Positions 1-10,514 of a DNA stretch of 64,000 bases are shown here, in pieces (position 1 is the first letter of the stretch; every line of letters starts with the position of its first letter). The translations under genes were made by a program, and so were the position numbers. This DNA is from Chrysaora quinquecirrha (taxonomy: Eukaryota; Cnidaria; Scyphozoa; Semaeostomeae; Pelagiidae): the NCBI GenBank assembly GCA_014526335.1, contig JACTAT010000010.1, positions 6,890,217 to 6,954,216 of the forward strand. Reading direction: 5' to 3'. The notes beneath the pieces are model-generated. The model worked only from the letters and a program-made list of their open reading frames with translations, was not told the DNA's origin and did no database searches.

Positions 1-227
1 CCGCTTTTAGCTGTAATTATTGTTAAGTGCGCTTGCGCAAGAAGTTGTTCTCAGTCGTCGCAGTCGTTCATGGAAGTTAGTCGCATTCGCATCGCTTAAG
101 AAACAATTCAAAGAATATATCGTTTAATCGCTTCGTTTACAGTCGTTTTAAATCATTTTTGAGTCAAAGAAATCGTATGGTTATATCGAGTTGCTATCGT
201 CAATCGTTTTATCGTTTTGTATATATA

Positions 228-837
228 CAGGGTGGCCCAAAAAAAAGGGACCCCCTAACTAAATAATTTATAAATAATTTATTCTTAAGTTCGAATTTCA
301 TGAAATTAATACTACATGATATTCAATTCAAGTGAGATATATCATGTAAATATCATGATGATATGGGTTAGTATCTCTGAATAAATTGACTTTAAAACTT
401 TACAGTCCAAAAACATACTGTAACAAAATATGCAACTTTATACCCTTACGTAACCCTTGCGCAACAAAACAAAAAAATCAATAACTCATTCTTTCAGTCA
501 AATGATATTCAAAATGTCCTCAATCCTGCTCAATACACTTCTCTAATATTACTGACCATACATTAATGGTCGTGACAATTTTACTCTGGGATAATGATTC
601 TCCTTCACGCGTGATTGCAGTACAGTACGCAATGATGGAATAAACAGCTGGTTTTTGGACACCATGAATTCAATGTCCCATTGCGCCGAGATGGAAGCTT
701 TTATCACCAACATATTTCTACACGATATCGCACTTGACTTGAATATTACCTGGTATAAATTTGATAAAATTCCTCCTTGAGAAAATTTATTCAGAAATTA
801 TTTACCTAAGGGGGTCCCTTTTTTTTGGGCCACCCTG
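228..837. mobile_element. Mariner/Tc1-like 610-bp inverted-repeat element
   Basis: The termini CAGGGTGGCCCAAAAAAAAG and the matching inverted copy at 810-837 are flanked by TA at both ends, the mariner/Tc1 target. Inner arms match imperfectly for about 60 bases. The minus strand has a weak transposase-tail-like string (INVWSVILEKCIEQD, a stop, then GHFEYHL). It is a decayed or non-autonomous copy. Confidence 0.65.
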
Positions 838-1070
838 TATATATATCTATCGTTATCGTATTCAATCATATTTGAAGTTCAAGATTTTTTGAAGTTGTCA
901 ATCTCTCGTCGGAAAAGTCTGCTGTACTGGTTAAACTTACCAAACAACACTGTGCATTTTTTTACAAGCAATTTTGTTTCAAGAAGATCAAATTTGTGGC
1001 AGTGTGCAGTCAATAAATACAACAGGGTAAGCCTATAACGAAATTCCTTATTTTTGAAAATTGAGGTTAT
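838..1070. other. Unassigned flank
   Basis: AT-rich unique-looking sequence. AATAAA at about 1011 is followed by ACAG|GGTAAGCC, which could be a donor or a chance match. No coding support. Confidence 0.3.
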
Positions 1071-2190
1071 TGTATGTGGTGATTAAAAACATTAAGACTG
1101 AATTCAAGTTTAAATCTTATTTCTTTTAGATTTAAATCAAGATTAAGATAAAGGTTCAGAATAAGACTGATTTAAAAATGAGCTTCAGTTTACAATTAAC
1201 ATTGACTTTAATTTTATTTCAAGCTAAATTTGGAGTTCGATGTTAAGTTCAACTTTTCACTTTAAGTTCAAGATAAAAATAAAGAATAACTTAAAGTTTA
1301 AATTTAAAAATGACTAATACTTAGACCAAGAATTTACTTTAAAAGGTAGATTAAGTTGAAGGTTAACACAAGATTTATTTAGACTAAGACTTAGACCAAG
1401 ACTTACACAAATTAAGGTTAAAAGTAAGACTAGGAGTAATAGTAAGATTAACATTAAGAATAAGATTAAAAGCAAGTGAAGCCACAGAAATGCACAATGC
1501 ATGAGAGGACAAGGTCCTTATTGGTGGAGTCTATGGGACGCTGTGTTCATGACAAGGCAGTGGTCAGAGACGGGCAAGGGCTAGTCTACTATAATAAAAT
1601 GGTAATTCCATGAAAACAAAATTTGTAAGAGTCGCCCCACTGAAGTCGTAAGTGGGACACTTTTCCGACTTTTTCGCCGATCGGCCGCCTGTGGGGTAGG
1701 AGTGTCATCACCTTTCATTTTTTGTGAATTGATGTTGTTTTTAAGGTAACTTGGGCTAACCCTTCTAAGAAGTGCGTTATTGGTGCCTCTTAGAACAATT
1801 GCACGATTGTTTTCAATACGAGAATTATCCCTATATTGCAACAATGTGCCTCATGAGCTCAAATTCTGAGACGGAGGATTGACTCCCCTCAGGACAGAAG
1901 CTTTTCACCATCCAAGTTTTTTATTTCTGTAATTTTAGCGTTGAAAATACTTTGTTAATTTGGAAATTAAGTTCAAAGGCCGTGCAGAGGTCTCGTAACT
2001 AACATTTGTTTTGTAATAATTTCAAAATTTTTAATTATTTTTGATTTTATTTCTGAATGTGGTTTTTCAGAAGTTTTCCCAGGAATATTATGACCAGTTT
2101 CAATTTAATTCGCAAAAAGATAGCACTGCTGGATAGCCGAGTGGTTAGAATGTTCACCTTCTAGCCCCACGAGCATGGTTTGAAGGCTTT
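1070..2190. repeat. Dispersed repeat family copy A, TTAAGA-rich tract and tRNA-like module
   Basis: A degenerate TTAAGA-type tract leads into about 0.9 kb that aligns by eye with copies B and C. Landmarks are GGGCAAGGGCTAGTCTA, GTGGGGTAGG and GGGCTAACCCTTCT. A tRNA-like module at about 2134-2187 has an A-box-like TAGCCGAGTGGTTAGA and a degraded B box GGTTTGAAGG. Confidence 0.55.
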
Positions 2191-2454
2191 TTTACGGTTT
2201 TGGTTTTCTTACTTTATGGTTTTAAATGATCAAAAAAGTGTGCTTAACGTTCATTTTTAATTGATGTTCATTGCCATTTCAATTTCATTTTCATTTCAAT
2301 TTTGATTTTTATTTCAATGTCAGTTTCATATATACATTTAACTTTGAAAAGTGTGTTTAACGTATATACTTATAACTTTGATTTTGATTTCAATTTCCAT
2401 TTCAATTTATGTTTTAATTTTAATTTCAATTTTAGTATATAATACAATTTCATT

Positions 2455-3665
2455 GAACTTAATATTCAACTTAAGATAAAGACTGTAGGTTACAATTTGG
2501 AAAAATATTAAGATTTGTTATAAGTTTAAGATTGAGTTGCACTTTGAGATGAAGACAAGATTTAAATTAAGAGTAAGAATAAGATTAAGGTTAAGATGAA
2601 CATAAAGATTTGATACAAGAATCGGGTTCATTACAAATGAAAATTAAGATTAAAAATAACATTAATTATCAGTGTCAGTTTTAACTTTGAATAAGATGTA
2701 AATCAACATTGAGATTAGGAATATTAATTTTAATTTTACCTTTACTTTAAATTTTACATCAATTTTAATTTTAATTTTTGATAATTCCAATTTTGATGTT
2801 CGGTTCATTGTCAGTATTAGCTCTAATCATAATTTTCAATATAAAATTATGTTGAACTTAAGATTCCCAATAATAAAAGATTAAGATTCCTGCTTTCAAT
2901 TTGGAAAAAGATTAAGATTAGTTTTACGTTTAAGATTCAGTTCCACTTCAAGATTAAGATTAAGATTAGGAATTAAGTTTCAGATACGGTTAAGATGAGC
3001 ATTTGATTAAGATTAAATTTAAGATTAAGATTAAGATTAAGATTCAAATTCAGGTAAGAGTTAAGATTAAGATTCCATTAAAGTTGAAGACTATGATTAA
3101 GACTAAGGCTATCATTGAGATTAAGATGAACATCAAGGCTTAAGATAAAGATTCGGATTAAGATTAAGATTCTAATTTAGATTAACAGCAAATATGGCCA
3201 CCTCAATGTGCAATGCCTTTGAGGTGGAAGTTGTTATTGGCCGAGTTCATGGGAGGAGGTGGTCCTAAAGAGGCGTTGGTCTTAGATGAGCAAGGGCTGG
3301 TCTGATAAACTAAAACAGAAAATGAATTAAGTCACCGTTTTGCTCACATCTGCCCGGGAAGGTCTTTGGAGCTTCTGAGACGCAATTTCTGCGTGATTAT
3401 GCTGCCTGTGGGATAGGCGAGCCAAACTTCTTCTTCGCTTTCTCTGTCTGCTGCAGTATATGGATTAAAGGGGCTAACCCTTCTTTGTTGTGCATCATTG
3501 GTGCCTGTTTGTATTTCATTGCGATCAGTAGGAGATTTTCTCCTTTTAATGGAGCATTGCTTGATGGCCGAGTGGTTAGAGTAGATGCCAATGACAGTAC
3601 GTTGGAGGTGGGAGGTTCGATTTCCATCTAGGACAAAACTTTTGCTTTTTGTTTTTGCGATATAA
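2455..3665. repeat. Dispersed repeat family copy B, best tRNA-like module
   Basis: Same order as copy A: a GATTAA-type tract (about 2500-3180), the shared block (GGGATAGGCGAGCC, GGGGCTAACCCTTCTT), then a tRNA-like module at 3565-3625. Box A is TGGCCGAGTGGTTAGA and box B is GGTTCGATTTCC. The spacing is right for a pol III promoter, but the acceptor stem does not close, so this is SINE-like rather than a tRNA gene. Confidence 0.6.
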
Positions 3666-4103
3666 ATAGTCTAAAATTCTTTTCAATGTCTTCAAGTCAG
3701 TTTAACAAATCTGAAATACTTGCTGGGATTATTTAAAGTTTATTTAACTTAAAATTTATTTACCTTGGCTTTATTTAGATTAAAATTCATTCAAAACTTA
3801 GGCTTCAAGTTGGATTTTAAGTTGAGCTCATGAGCTAAAGATGGATTATTTTGATAATTTTAACTATAACTTTATTTTAATATACATTTAGTATTTATTC
3901 AAAGCTTTGAAATTTTTTAAATTTCTTTATTGTTATTTTTGGTTTATTTCTTTTAACTTTTGCTTTTCCGGCATCGAAATTTATCCATTACTTTTCAACT
4001 TCAATTTCGATTGGAGTTAAGTTCGCTCTAAAAAGAAGTTGCCGTTTGACAGTAGAAAAATGTTTGCAGTTAACATTAGAATTATTTCAATTTAAACTTT
4101 AAC
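3665..4103. other. AT-rich tract with no gene seen
   Basis: Degenerate ATTTCAATTT/TTTAACTT sequence similar to the tracts beside copies A-C. It is probably part of the same repeat field, interrupted by the element at 4108. Confidence 0.35.
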
Positions 4104-4107
4104 TTAA

Positions 4108-5004
4108 AGGGCCCCTCCAGTAAAAATCTTTATTCTTGAAATAGATGCATTTAAACCTGCTGATTCCGAATCTGCAGTTATTTTCACCGTACCTTCTATC
4201 ATTTTGCTATTATAAGCATTTGAGTAAAAAATTTGAGTTGAATTGTTCTGACAAAAATCTTCGGATTATGATTTGTGACGTGTTCTCGGTTGTTTTCTGC
4301 TGTTGGGGAAATTTCTCGACCGGAATATCAAACCATAAAATTGAGTGCAACTGAAACTGTCTGTTTTTATTTAGTTTCGTCTGAAGCCTTTATATAACAT
4401 GGAGAACTGATTTTATTCAAGTCGCTGTGAAAATTCTCCACATCATGCTGCAACACAGGAAGTTCGTATCATATTTCTGTCATAATTTTTACTTAGACAA
4501 GCCCATAAGAAAATTCGAGAATAATATTAAACTGAAATATAGCCTTTTAAACAATGAAAACAATAATTTGGAAGCTACAAAACTAATAAAACGTCAAATA
4601 CTTTCAGCTCAAGCTAAAAGAATCTTGCATTTTCTCAGTCGAGGACTGGCAGCCTAACTTGCAGAATCTTGCGTTTGCATCCTTCATTATAAATTAATTT
4701 CTGCACCATATTCACAATCCTTGGACAAAGAAATAACGAACGAAGAATTCTGATTAAATATTCGACTACATTCAATAATATCTTTCTAAGAACTTGATTT
4801 CTGCGTTCAGTTGAAACTCCCAGGAACTGAACTAGGCCACTCGTCATGAAGGGCTTTTTTCCGAGAAAAATTTCTCCTTTTTTGTTGGTAAATTGTTAAC
4901 AACAGCAAAACAGTACAAGATAAGAAGAAAATAATTGCAGATTTGAAATCAGTAGATTGAATTGCATCAATTCGAAGAATAAAAATTTTTGACTGGGGGG
5001 GCCT
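4108..5004. mobile_element. TTAA-flanked 897-bp inverted-repeat element
   Basis: Termini AGGGCCCCTCCAGT and ACTGGGGGGGCCT are inverted copies. The inner arms (AAAAATCTTTATTCTTGAA) also match. TTAA lies at 4104-4107 and 5005-5008, the target duplication of piggyBac and Kolobok elements. No transposase is recognisable, so it is non-autonomous. Confidence 0.72.
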
Positions 5005-5620
5005 TTAAATTTGGTTTTTATTTCAATCTTAGTTTATGTCAGTGTTTTTTTTAGACTGTCCCAAAATGTAATTTCAAGATTTTCAAAAAACAATTATTTT
5101 GATATAACTTTGTCAAAATTTGACACTCGGACTAGAAATTTTCGAACATCTTGTCATTCTGCCTTTAGAATATGTGACCACAATGTTAGGAGCTCCTAAG
5201 GAAGCAGTATTCCAAAATGACTGTTTTTGTGCATTTGTTCCTGGAAATCCTCAGATGCTCGTTTTGGACAAGTTTGTCTGCTAATGATAATCTTAAATAC
5301 CTTAATTTCCGAAATTCAATTCCAGGAGCACCTTAGGATGAAAGATTCCTGCAGAAGGTTCAAAATATTTCTAGCTTGATTACTTAGTTTCCTCCTTTTT
5401 AAAATGAATTTTCGACTTGTATGAGATCATAATAACTAATAGTTTGATAAGAATGAATAGAGAAATTGATTTGGAGCATCAAATGAAGAATTATTCCAAA
5501 ATATGACTTATGATGATATAACAATCATTTACAGAATATGAACGTAAGATAAGCACAGTCATACTCAGTCATACAACTTGTAAAACATCGTTAACAGAAG
5601 AGCTAAGCAGCTACTAATAT

Positions 5621-5698
5621 GAAACATAGCCACGCTATCGCAATGTCCGAAGGACAATAATCACCATAATAATCGTCATCATCATCATCGAAATCGTT

Positions 5699-5734
<36 letters not shown>

Positions 5735-5852
5735 GCCATCATCATCATCATCAACATGATCATCATCACCATCATAATCATCATCAACGCAACAATCATC
5801 ATTGTCATTCTCATCATTCTCGTCGATATCATCGTAATGATCATCATCACTG

Positions 5853-5904
<52 letters not shown>

Positions 5905-5908
5905 TGTT

Positions 5909-5941
<33 letters not shown>

Positions 5942-6747
5942 GTTATCATCATCATCATCATCATTATCATCATCATCATCAACATCATCATAATAATCAA
6001 TATCATTTTCATCATCATCATCATGACCAACGCAACAATCATCATTATGTTATTTTCAATATTTATCATCAATATCATCGTCATCATCAACATCATCATC
6101 ATCATCATTCATAACCATTATGATAATAGCGACTCAAACTTGTTTTTCCCATGTAGCCAGCCGCCCTAACCAAATTTTACATTAGCCCCTGTGTTACTCT
6201 CACTTTTCTAATGCGAATAATATTTGGATAGACAACCAATCGAAAATATTATTAGTAAATATTTGGAGGGCAACCGAGCCACAAATTATTTTACAAAATT
6301 TCATCAATAAGTTTCTCTGATATTCCCTCAGAATTTCACTAACATACTATCTAATTATGCAAAAGGAAGTTCGAGAATCTTCTCGACAACCACTGACTCA
6401 CATCTCAGTAAATATTATGCAAATGACTTCGAGAATTTTCTCATTGGACGAAAAATCTAATTATCTAAATAAGAGCTTTGATAACTTCTGCCAAATACTC
6501 CAGCACAATGAATCATCTACTTGTATACAAATTTCGTTATTGCTGCTCATTGTCTAAAAATAGGTTTTCATGATGACCAATTACGGCGACTTCAAAGCTT
6601 ACTTCCTCATATTTGCGGCTTCTCTATTGTTACACGTTTGGCAGGAAAAAGCGCGTATCCATACTATACATACATACATGTATCCATACATGTATCCATA
6701 CATGCGTTCCACAAACACCCCCTCAATATGTCCTTCGGACATAAAAT
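5621..6747 (+). mobile_element. Helitron-like element, copy 1 (type A ends)
   Basis: The 5' end AAACATAGCCACGCTATCG is followed by the hairpin TGTCC-GAA-GGACA at 5644-5656. Then come a long ATC trinucleotide array (about 5664-6110), a unique body with CTATTGTTACACGTTTGGC, a short TACA microsatellite and the 3' hairpin TATGTCC-TTC-GGACATA (6727-6743). There is no ORF beyond simple repeat. The layout fits non-autonomous Helitron-like (HINE/DINE-type) elements with simple-repeat cores. Confidence 0.6.
5664..6110. repeat. ATC/GAT trinucleotide microsatellite
   Basis: About 450 bases of mostly perfect ATC with scattered substitutions. It reads as poly-Ile, poly-Met or poly-His/Asp in different frames, so long ORFs here are artefacts. 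Confidence 0.9.
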
Positions 6748-7199
6748 GCGTTGAGTTGATTTACTGAGAGACTTATTTTTGTTTGCACTTGGAATATCTC
6801 TTTCTACGGTGCTCTTGATAGTTTTATTTTGGATCGAACTAAAAGACGTAGTACTTCGCTACTCCGGTACAATTTGCAAAGACGTAACTACCATAGATCT
6901 TGAGTAATGGGAGTTGGAATGTTTCATCATTTTCAGATGGAATAATTCCTTTTTAGAAGCTCCTAACTTTAGGATGTCATATAATGTGCTATAACGACAG
7001 TAAAAGCTCAGGAATGAGAATCTGGAATGTTTCATCTTCCATGTACAGCTTTACATTATTCCCTCTGTCGTTGGGTTCTAAATTATTCCTACAGAGCTCC
7101 TAACGTAAGGTAGGCATAAAATTACAATTTGGGACAGTCTAAAAAAACACTGACTTATTTCAATTATATTTGTTATTTCAATTCTAAATTTTCATTATG

Positions 7200-8092
7200 T
7201 TTTCATTTTTATTTTAATCTAAATTTCAATTAAGATTTACCATTTACATCAACATAAAGATAAAGATTCAGCTCAAATTTAAGATCAGATTACGATTAAA
7301 ATTAAGTTTCAATAAGACTCAAGTTGATTATAAATGAAAATTAAGATTAAGAAATAAAATGAATTATCAGTGTTAGTTAGAACTTTGGTTAAGAATCAAC
7401 ATTTAGATTAAGACTAAGATTAACCAAGATCAAGGTTTAAGATTAAGATTCGGATTATGATTCTAAATGAGATTAACAGGAAATATAGCCACATCAATAC
7501 ACAAAGCCTTTGAGGTCGAAGTTGTTATTGGCAGAGTTCATAGGAGGCCGTGGTCCTCATGAGGTGGTAGCCTTAGATGGGCAAGTGCTAGTCTATATAT
7601 ACTAAAATAGGAATCGGATTAGCAAAAATTTTGTAATAGTCCGCCTGGGAAGGCCGTGCGAGGCTCCAAGATGCGTTATTCCCAAGATTCTGCCCCTCTT
7701 GGGGTAGGCGAGCCAAGTTTCCTCTTTTGTTCCCGTCCTCGCTAAAGTCTCTGGGGTTACTAGGGCTAACCCTTCTTTGATGTGCGTCACTGGTGTCTGT
7801 TTGAACAATCGCCCTGTTGTATTCTATACGAGGATTATCAAAATATAATTACAACAAGGCATTGTAGCACAGTCGCTAAGGTGCCGTGTCTAGTGAGCTG
7901 CAATGATGAATGAGAGTTGGATGTTCGACTCCCTAAGGCGAGAATCTTTTCACAATAGAAGTTTTTTATTTCATTGATTTTTGTGTTGGAAATGTTTCTA
8001 AAAGGCTGTGGAGACGTCTTGTAATTAAAATTTGCTTTTGAAATAAGTTTTAAATTTGTTTATTTTGCAAAGTGTTTTCTTGGAAGTTTTCC
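7200..8092. repeat. Dispersed repeat family copy C, tRNA-like module
   Basis: GATTAAGATT tract, the shared block (CTTGGGGTAGGCGAGCCAAG, AGGGCTAACCCTTCTTTG), and a tRNA-like module with box A TAGCACAGTCGCTAAGG (7865) and box B TGTTCGACTCC (7923). The tail matches copy A (AAGTTTTTTATTTC, CTTGGAAGTTTTCCCAGG). Confidence 0.55.
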
Positions 8093-8960
8093 CAGGGGCG
8101 GATCCAGCATGAAAATGGGACGGTTGACCACGCCCTTTTTTATTTGGGACCACACCCTATTTTATTTGGGGAAACGCCCTTTTTATTTGTGGAAACACCC
8201 TTTTTCGTTGGGGCACCTCCTACTACCAGACAATGTCTTGAAGTTTAAAATAACTATTATAATGCTACGATACGACAAAACTGTAATATTGTACAGCTCA
8301 ATACTTGTAACACAAGGAAGATACGTTGATAAGCCTGCATGTCCAATTAATGCAATGGAAGCTGCGTTATACAAACAATTGCCATTTGCCAGATTTCTAT
8401 AGAGCAAGAGCATTAGTTCATTACGTGCTTAAGGCTTGGAGACTGGTTCATTCTTAAGCAAATAAAACATTTTTTCTCAATTGATTTCATTATTTTTATA
8501 ATTGGGCAGTGACTCTCTCCCAGGACAACAAATTAAGTACTATGTGAAAAGGTTTTGTTGTTTTTTGATTGTTATTACCCCCGTCCCAAGTTTCCTTGAC
8601 CAATCAAAACTTATTATGTTATTTCTCTTGTCCTGTTTATCCAATCAGATTCACTTCCTTTGCTCATGTCGGAAAGCAGGATGGGGAGGAGGTATAAATT
8701 TGGATTGGGTCTTGCCAGAAACACTTCTTTCCCCATCCAGACTACAATAGTACCCTCCTTGACCAAAAATATGACGGGGATTATTTTGCTCAAGTCGGCA
8801 AAATAGCCTGTGTGTCATAGACTTTGCATATTTGAGTGATAAAAGTGTTTTCTAATTCATTTTGTTCTAGGTTAGGTTAGGTTAGGTTATGTATTTTTGA
8901 TCGTTTGTTATAGAGGTGAAAGCTATCATGATCAATTTAATTATCTCTATAATGAGTCTA
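8093..8960. other. Intergenic; possible hAT end and short TTAGG run
   Basis: CAGGGGCGGATCCAGC at about 8091 looks like a hAT-type terminus, but no inverted partner was found. Four TTAGG units lie near 8870-8888. A TATA-like GGTATAAATT is at about 8692. No supported gene. Confidence 0.3.
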
Positions 8961-9345
8961 TAGTCTCTATAAAGACAATTCTAATCTTCTTTGTTCTTAA
9001 ATGTATTTTCCGCATGGGGCGCTGATGACATCCTCTGACAAGCTATTCCATACGGGCACTACGCTTTTGGTGAAAATGTTCTTTCTGAAAAAAATTTTCG
9101 ATCTTCTATAAAACAGCTTCTTGCTGACCTGTAATGAAAGAATCTTTCTTAAATGACAGTTCAGGTGTTACATCTTGGTCCCAGTCTCCTGTGGTCATCT
9201 CGTACAGCTCTAACATATCTCCCCATAACATTCAAAATGTAAGAGAAGGGAAGGTCCAGTATTCTCAGTCTTTCCTTGTAAGACTTTTCTGCCATACCGG
9301 GTAAAATTTTTGTTGCTCTCCGTTGTACCTTTTCTATGTTGTCTA
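8960..9345 (-). pseudogene. LINE reverse transcriptase C-terminal remnant
   Basis: The minus strand reads EKVQRRATKILPGMAEKSYK followed by ERLRILDLP. This is the conserved tail of CR1/Jockey-group reverse transcriptases. It then continues in a shifted frame with an RGDMLELYEMTTG-like string. The fragment is frameshifted, truncated and non-functional. Confidence 0.65.
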
Positions 9346-10070
9346 TATGAGGTCTATATGTTTATTTTTACGGGGCAACAAACTGACGATTGTGACTCTA
9401 GATTCACTCCTACTCTTGAAGATCTTTCTGCAGATAATATTCATCTGATTTGCCTCTATGATTCTGAAAATTTTTTTGTCATCGGCAAGTAATTTTTATA
9501 AGCAACTTCGCTCGGCCCTAGTTCCAAAAGTTTCTTATTTTTGAACCTTTTATGGCCACCTTTTAGAAGCAAAAGTTGCTCAATAGTTGCTTAATTTTAA
9601 CTGTATCTTTTTGCCCTAATAATAGCATAGGGGCTAGAAAAACAGCAAAATCTAACATTGCACATAAAATGACTGGAATTATTTCTCCCTGCTGATATTG
9701 TTACCATTTGGGACTTGGTATTGAAAGTTAGATGGGAAGCCCCTCAATGAAATGCCTCACTTAACGAGAAACACTCCGTTTATATGCGAGTTTGAGTTTT
9801 GACGACACATGAATGGAAATATCTTCTATTTTGACCAATCCTTGATTGCTTGCAGTTATATAAATTACAAAAAGATTAAAAATTTGCTTCGGTTTTCTTC
9901 CTGTGGTACTTCGTTGCTCTAAACGTTCAGGACTTCTAGCCTTCTACATCTTGGTTGCTGATAACATAAGCTGTTGCGTATAAAAAACTGCGTGTTTGTA
10001 GAGATGAGACTTAACTATTTCTGGAAGATCATTAATGTATATCACGAGCTACTTTATTCGGCTCAACATT
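9346..10070. other. Region upstream of EBAG9
   Basis: AT-rich, with no transposon ends or coding similarity seen. It presumably holds the EBAG9 promoter. No clear TATA box at a convincing distance was identified. Confidence 0.3.
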
Positions 10071-10071
10071 G

Positions 10072-10239
10072 GTAAGTTCCATTCGCTATATATCTCTTGG
10101 CTTAATGCGTAGCGTGTACCGTGTACTGTGACCTTAGAGTCTTCACTGCTCATAGACTACTACACTTACTTCAAAACTACGCTAGTTTTGAATCTGAAAC
10201 TGAATGTGATTGTGTGCGAAAATGTGAATGTTGTTCTAG
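10072..10239 (+). other. Possible 5'UTR intron of EBAG9
   Basis: CATTG|GTAAGT at 10071/10072 is a strong donor, and GTTGTTCTAG ending at 10239 is a plausible acceptor 53 bases before the start codon. If real, a noncoding exon ends at 10071. This rests on splice consensus alone. Confidence 0.3.
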
Positions 10240-10292
10240 GGGCATGCAAGTATGCGAAGCTCCATGCTGGATCATCAAGAAAACAACAAAGA

Positions 10293-10514
10293 ATGATGTT
10301 ATCTCGTTTACCCGCAGTATCATGGCTTTGGTCTTTGCTCAAGTCAGTTTTTGGACTCTTATCAAGATTATGGTGTAGAAGGTTAAAGTCATCTGGTGTT
10401 GACGCTTGTTCTAGGGAAGACGAAGACGATGTTGAGCCTATTATAATTACTATCACTGGGGAAAATGAAACAAAAATGGATTCTATGCAGCACAACATGA
10501 CTAAATTAACAAGG
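10293..10514 (+). CDS. EBAG9: EBAG9 coding exon 1
   Basis: Encodes residues 1-74: MMLSRLPAVSWLWSLLKSVF, then basic residues, then an acidic stretch (REDEDDVEP). It ends KLTR at the donor AGG|GTAGGT. The open frame runs upstream to 10128 without a stop, but only the methionine pair at 10293/10296 gives the short N-terminal anchor expected of the family. Confidence 0.8.

Larger units (their letters stand above)
5040..7152. mobile_element. 2.1-kb inverted-repeat element hosting a Helitron-like insert
   Basis: Left CAGTGTTTTTTTTAGACTG (then TCCCAAAATG) and the inverted right copy at about 7120-7152 form terminal repeats of about 35 bases. The next 8 flanking bases on each side agree at only 5 positions, so the superfamily is unclear (hAT possible from CAGTG). 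Its interior is largely the Helitron-like element at 5621-6747. Confidence 0.6.

Noticed and set aside
3562..3628. tRNA gene with A and B boxes
   Set aside because: No closing acceptor stem and it sits in a dispersed repeat, so it is treated as a tRNA-like SINE module.
5635..6169. Long poly-Met/Ile ORFs on both strands
   Set aside because: They are translations of the ATC trinucleotide array.
8870..8890. TTAGG telomere-like repeat
   Set aside because: Only about four units; too short to indicate a telomere or interstitial telomeric block.
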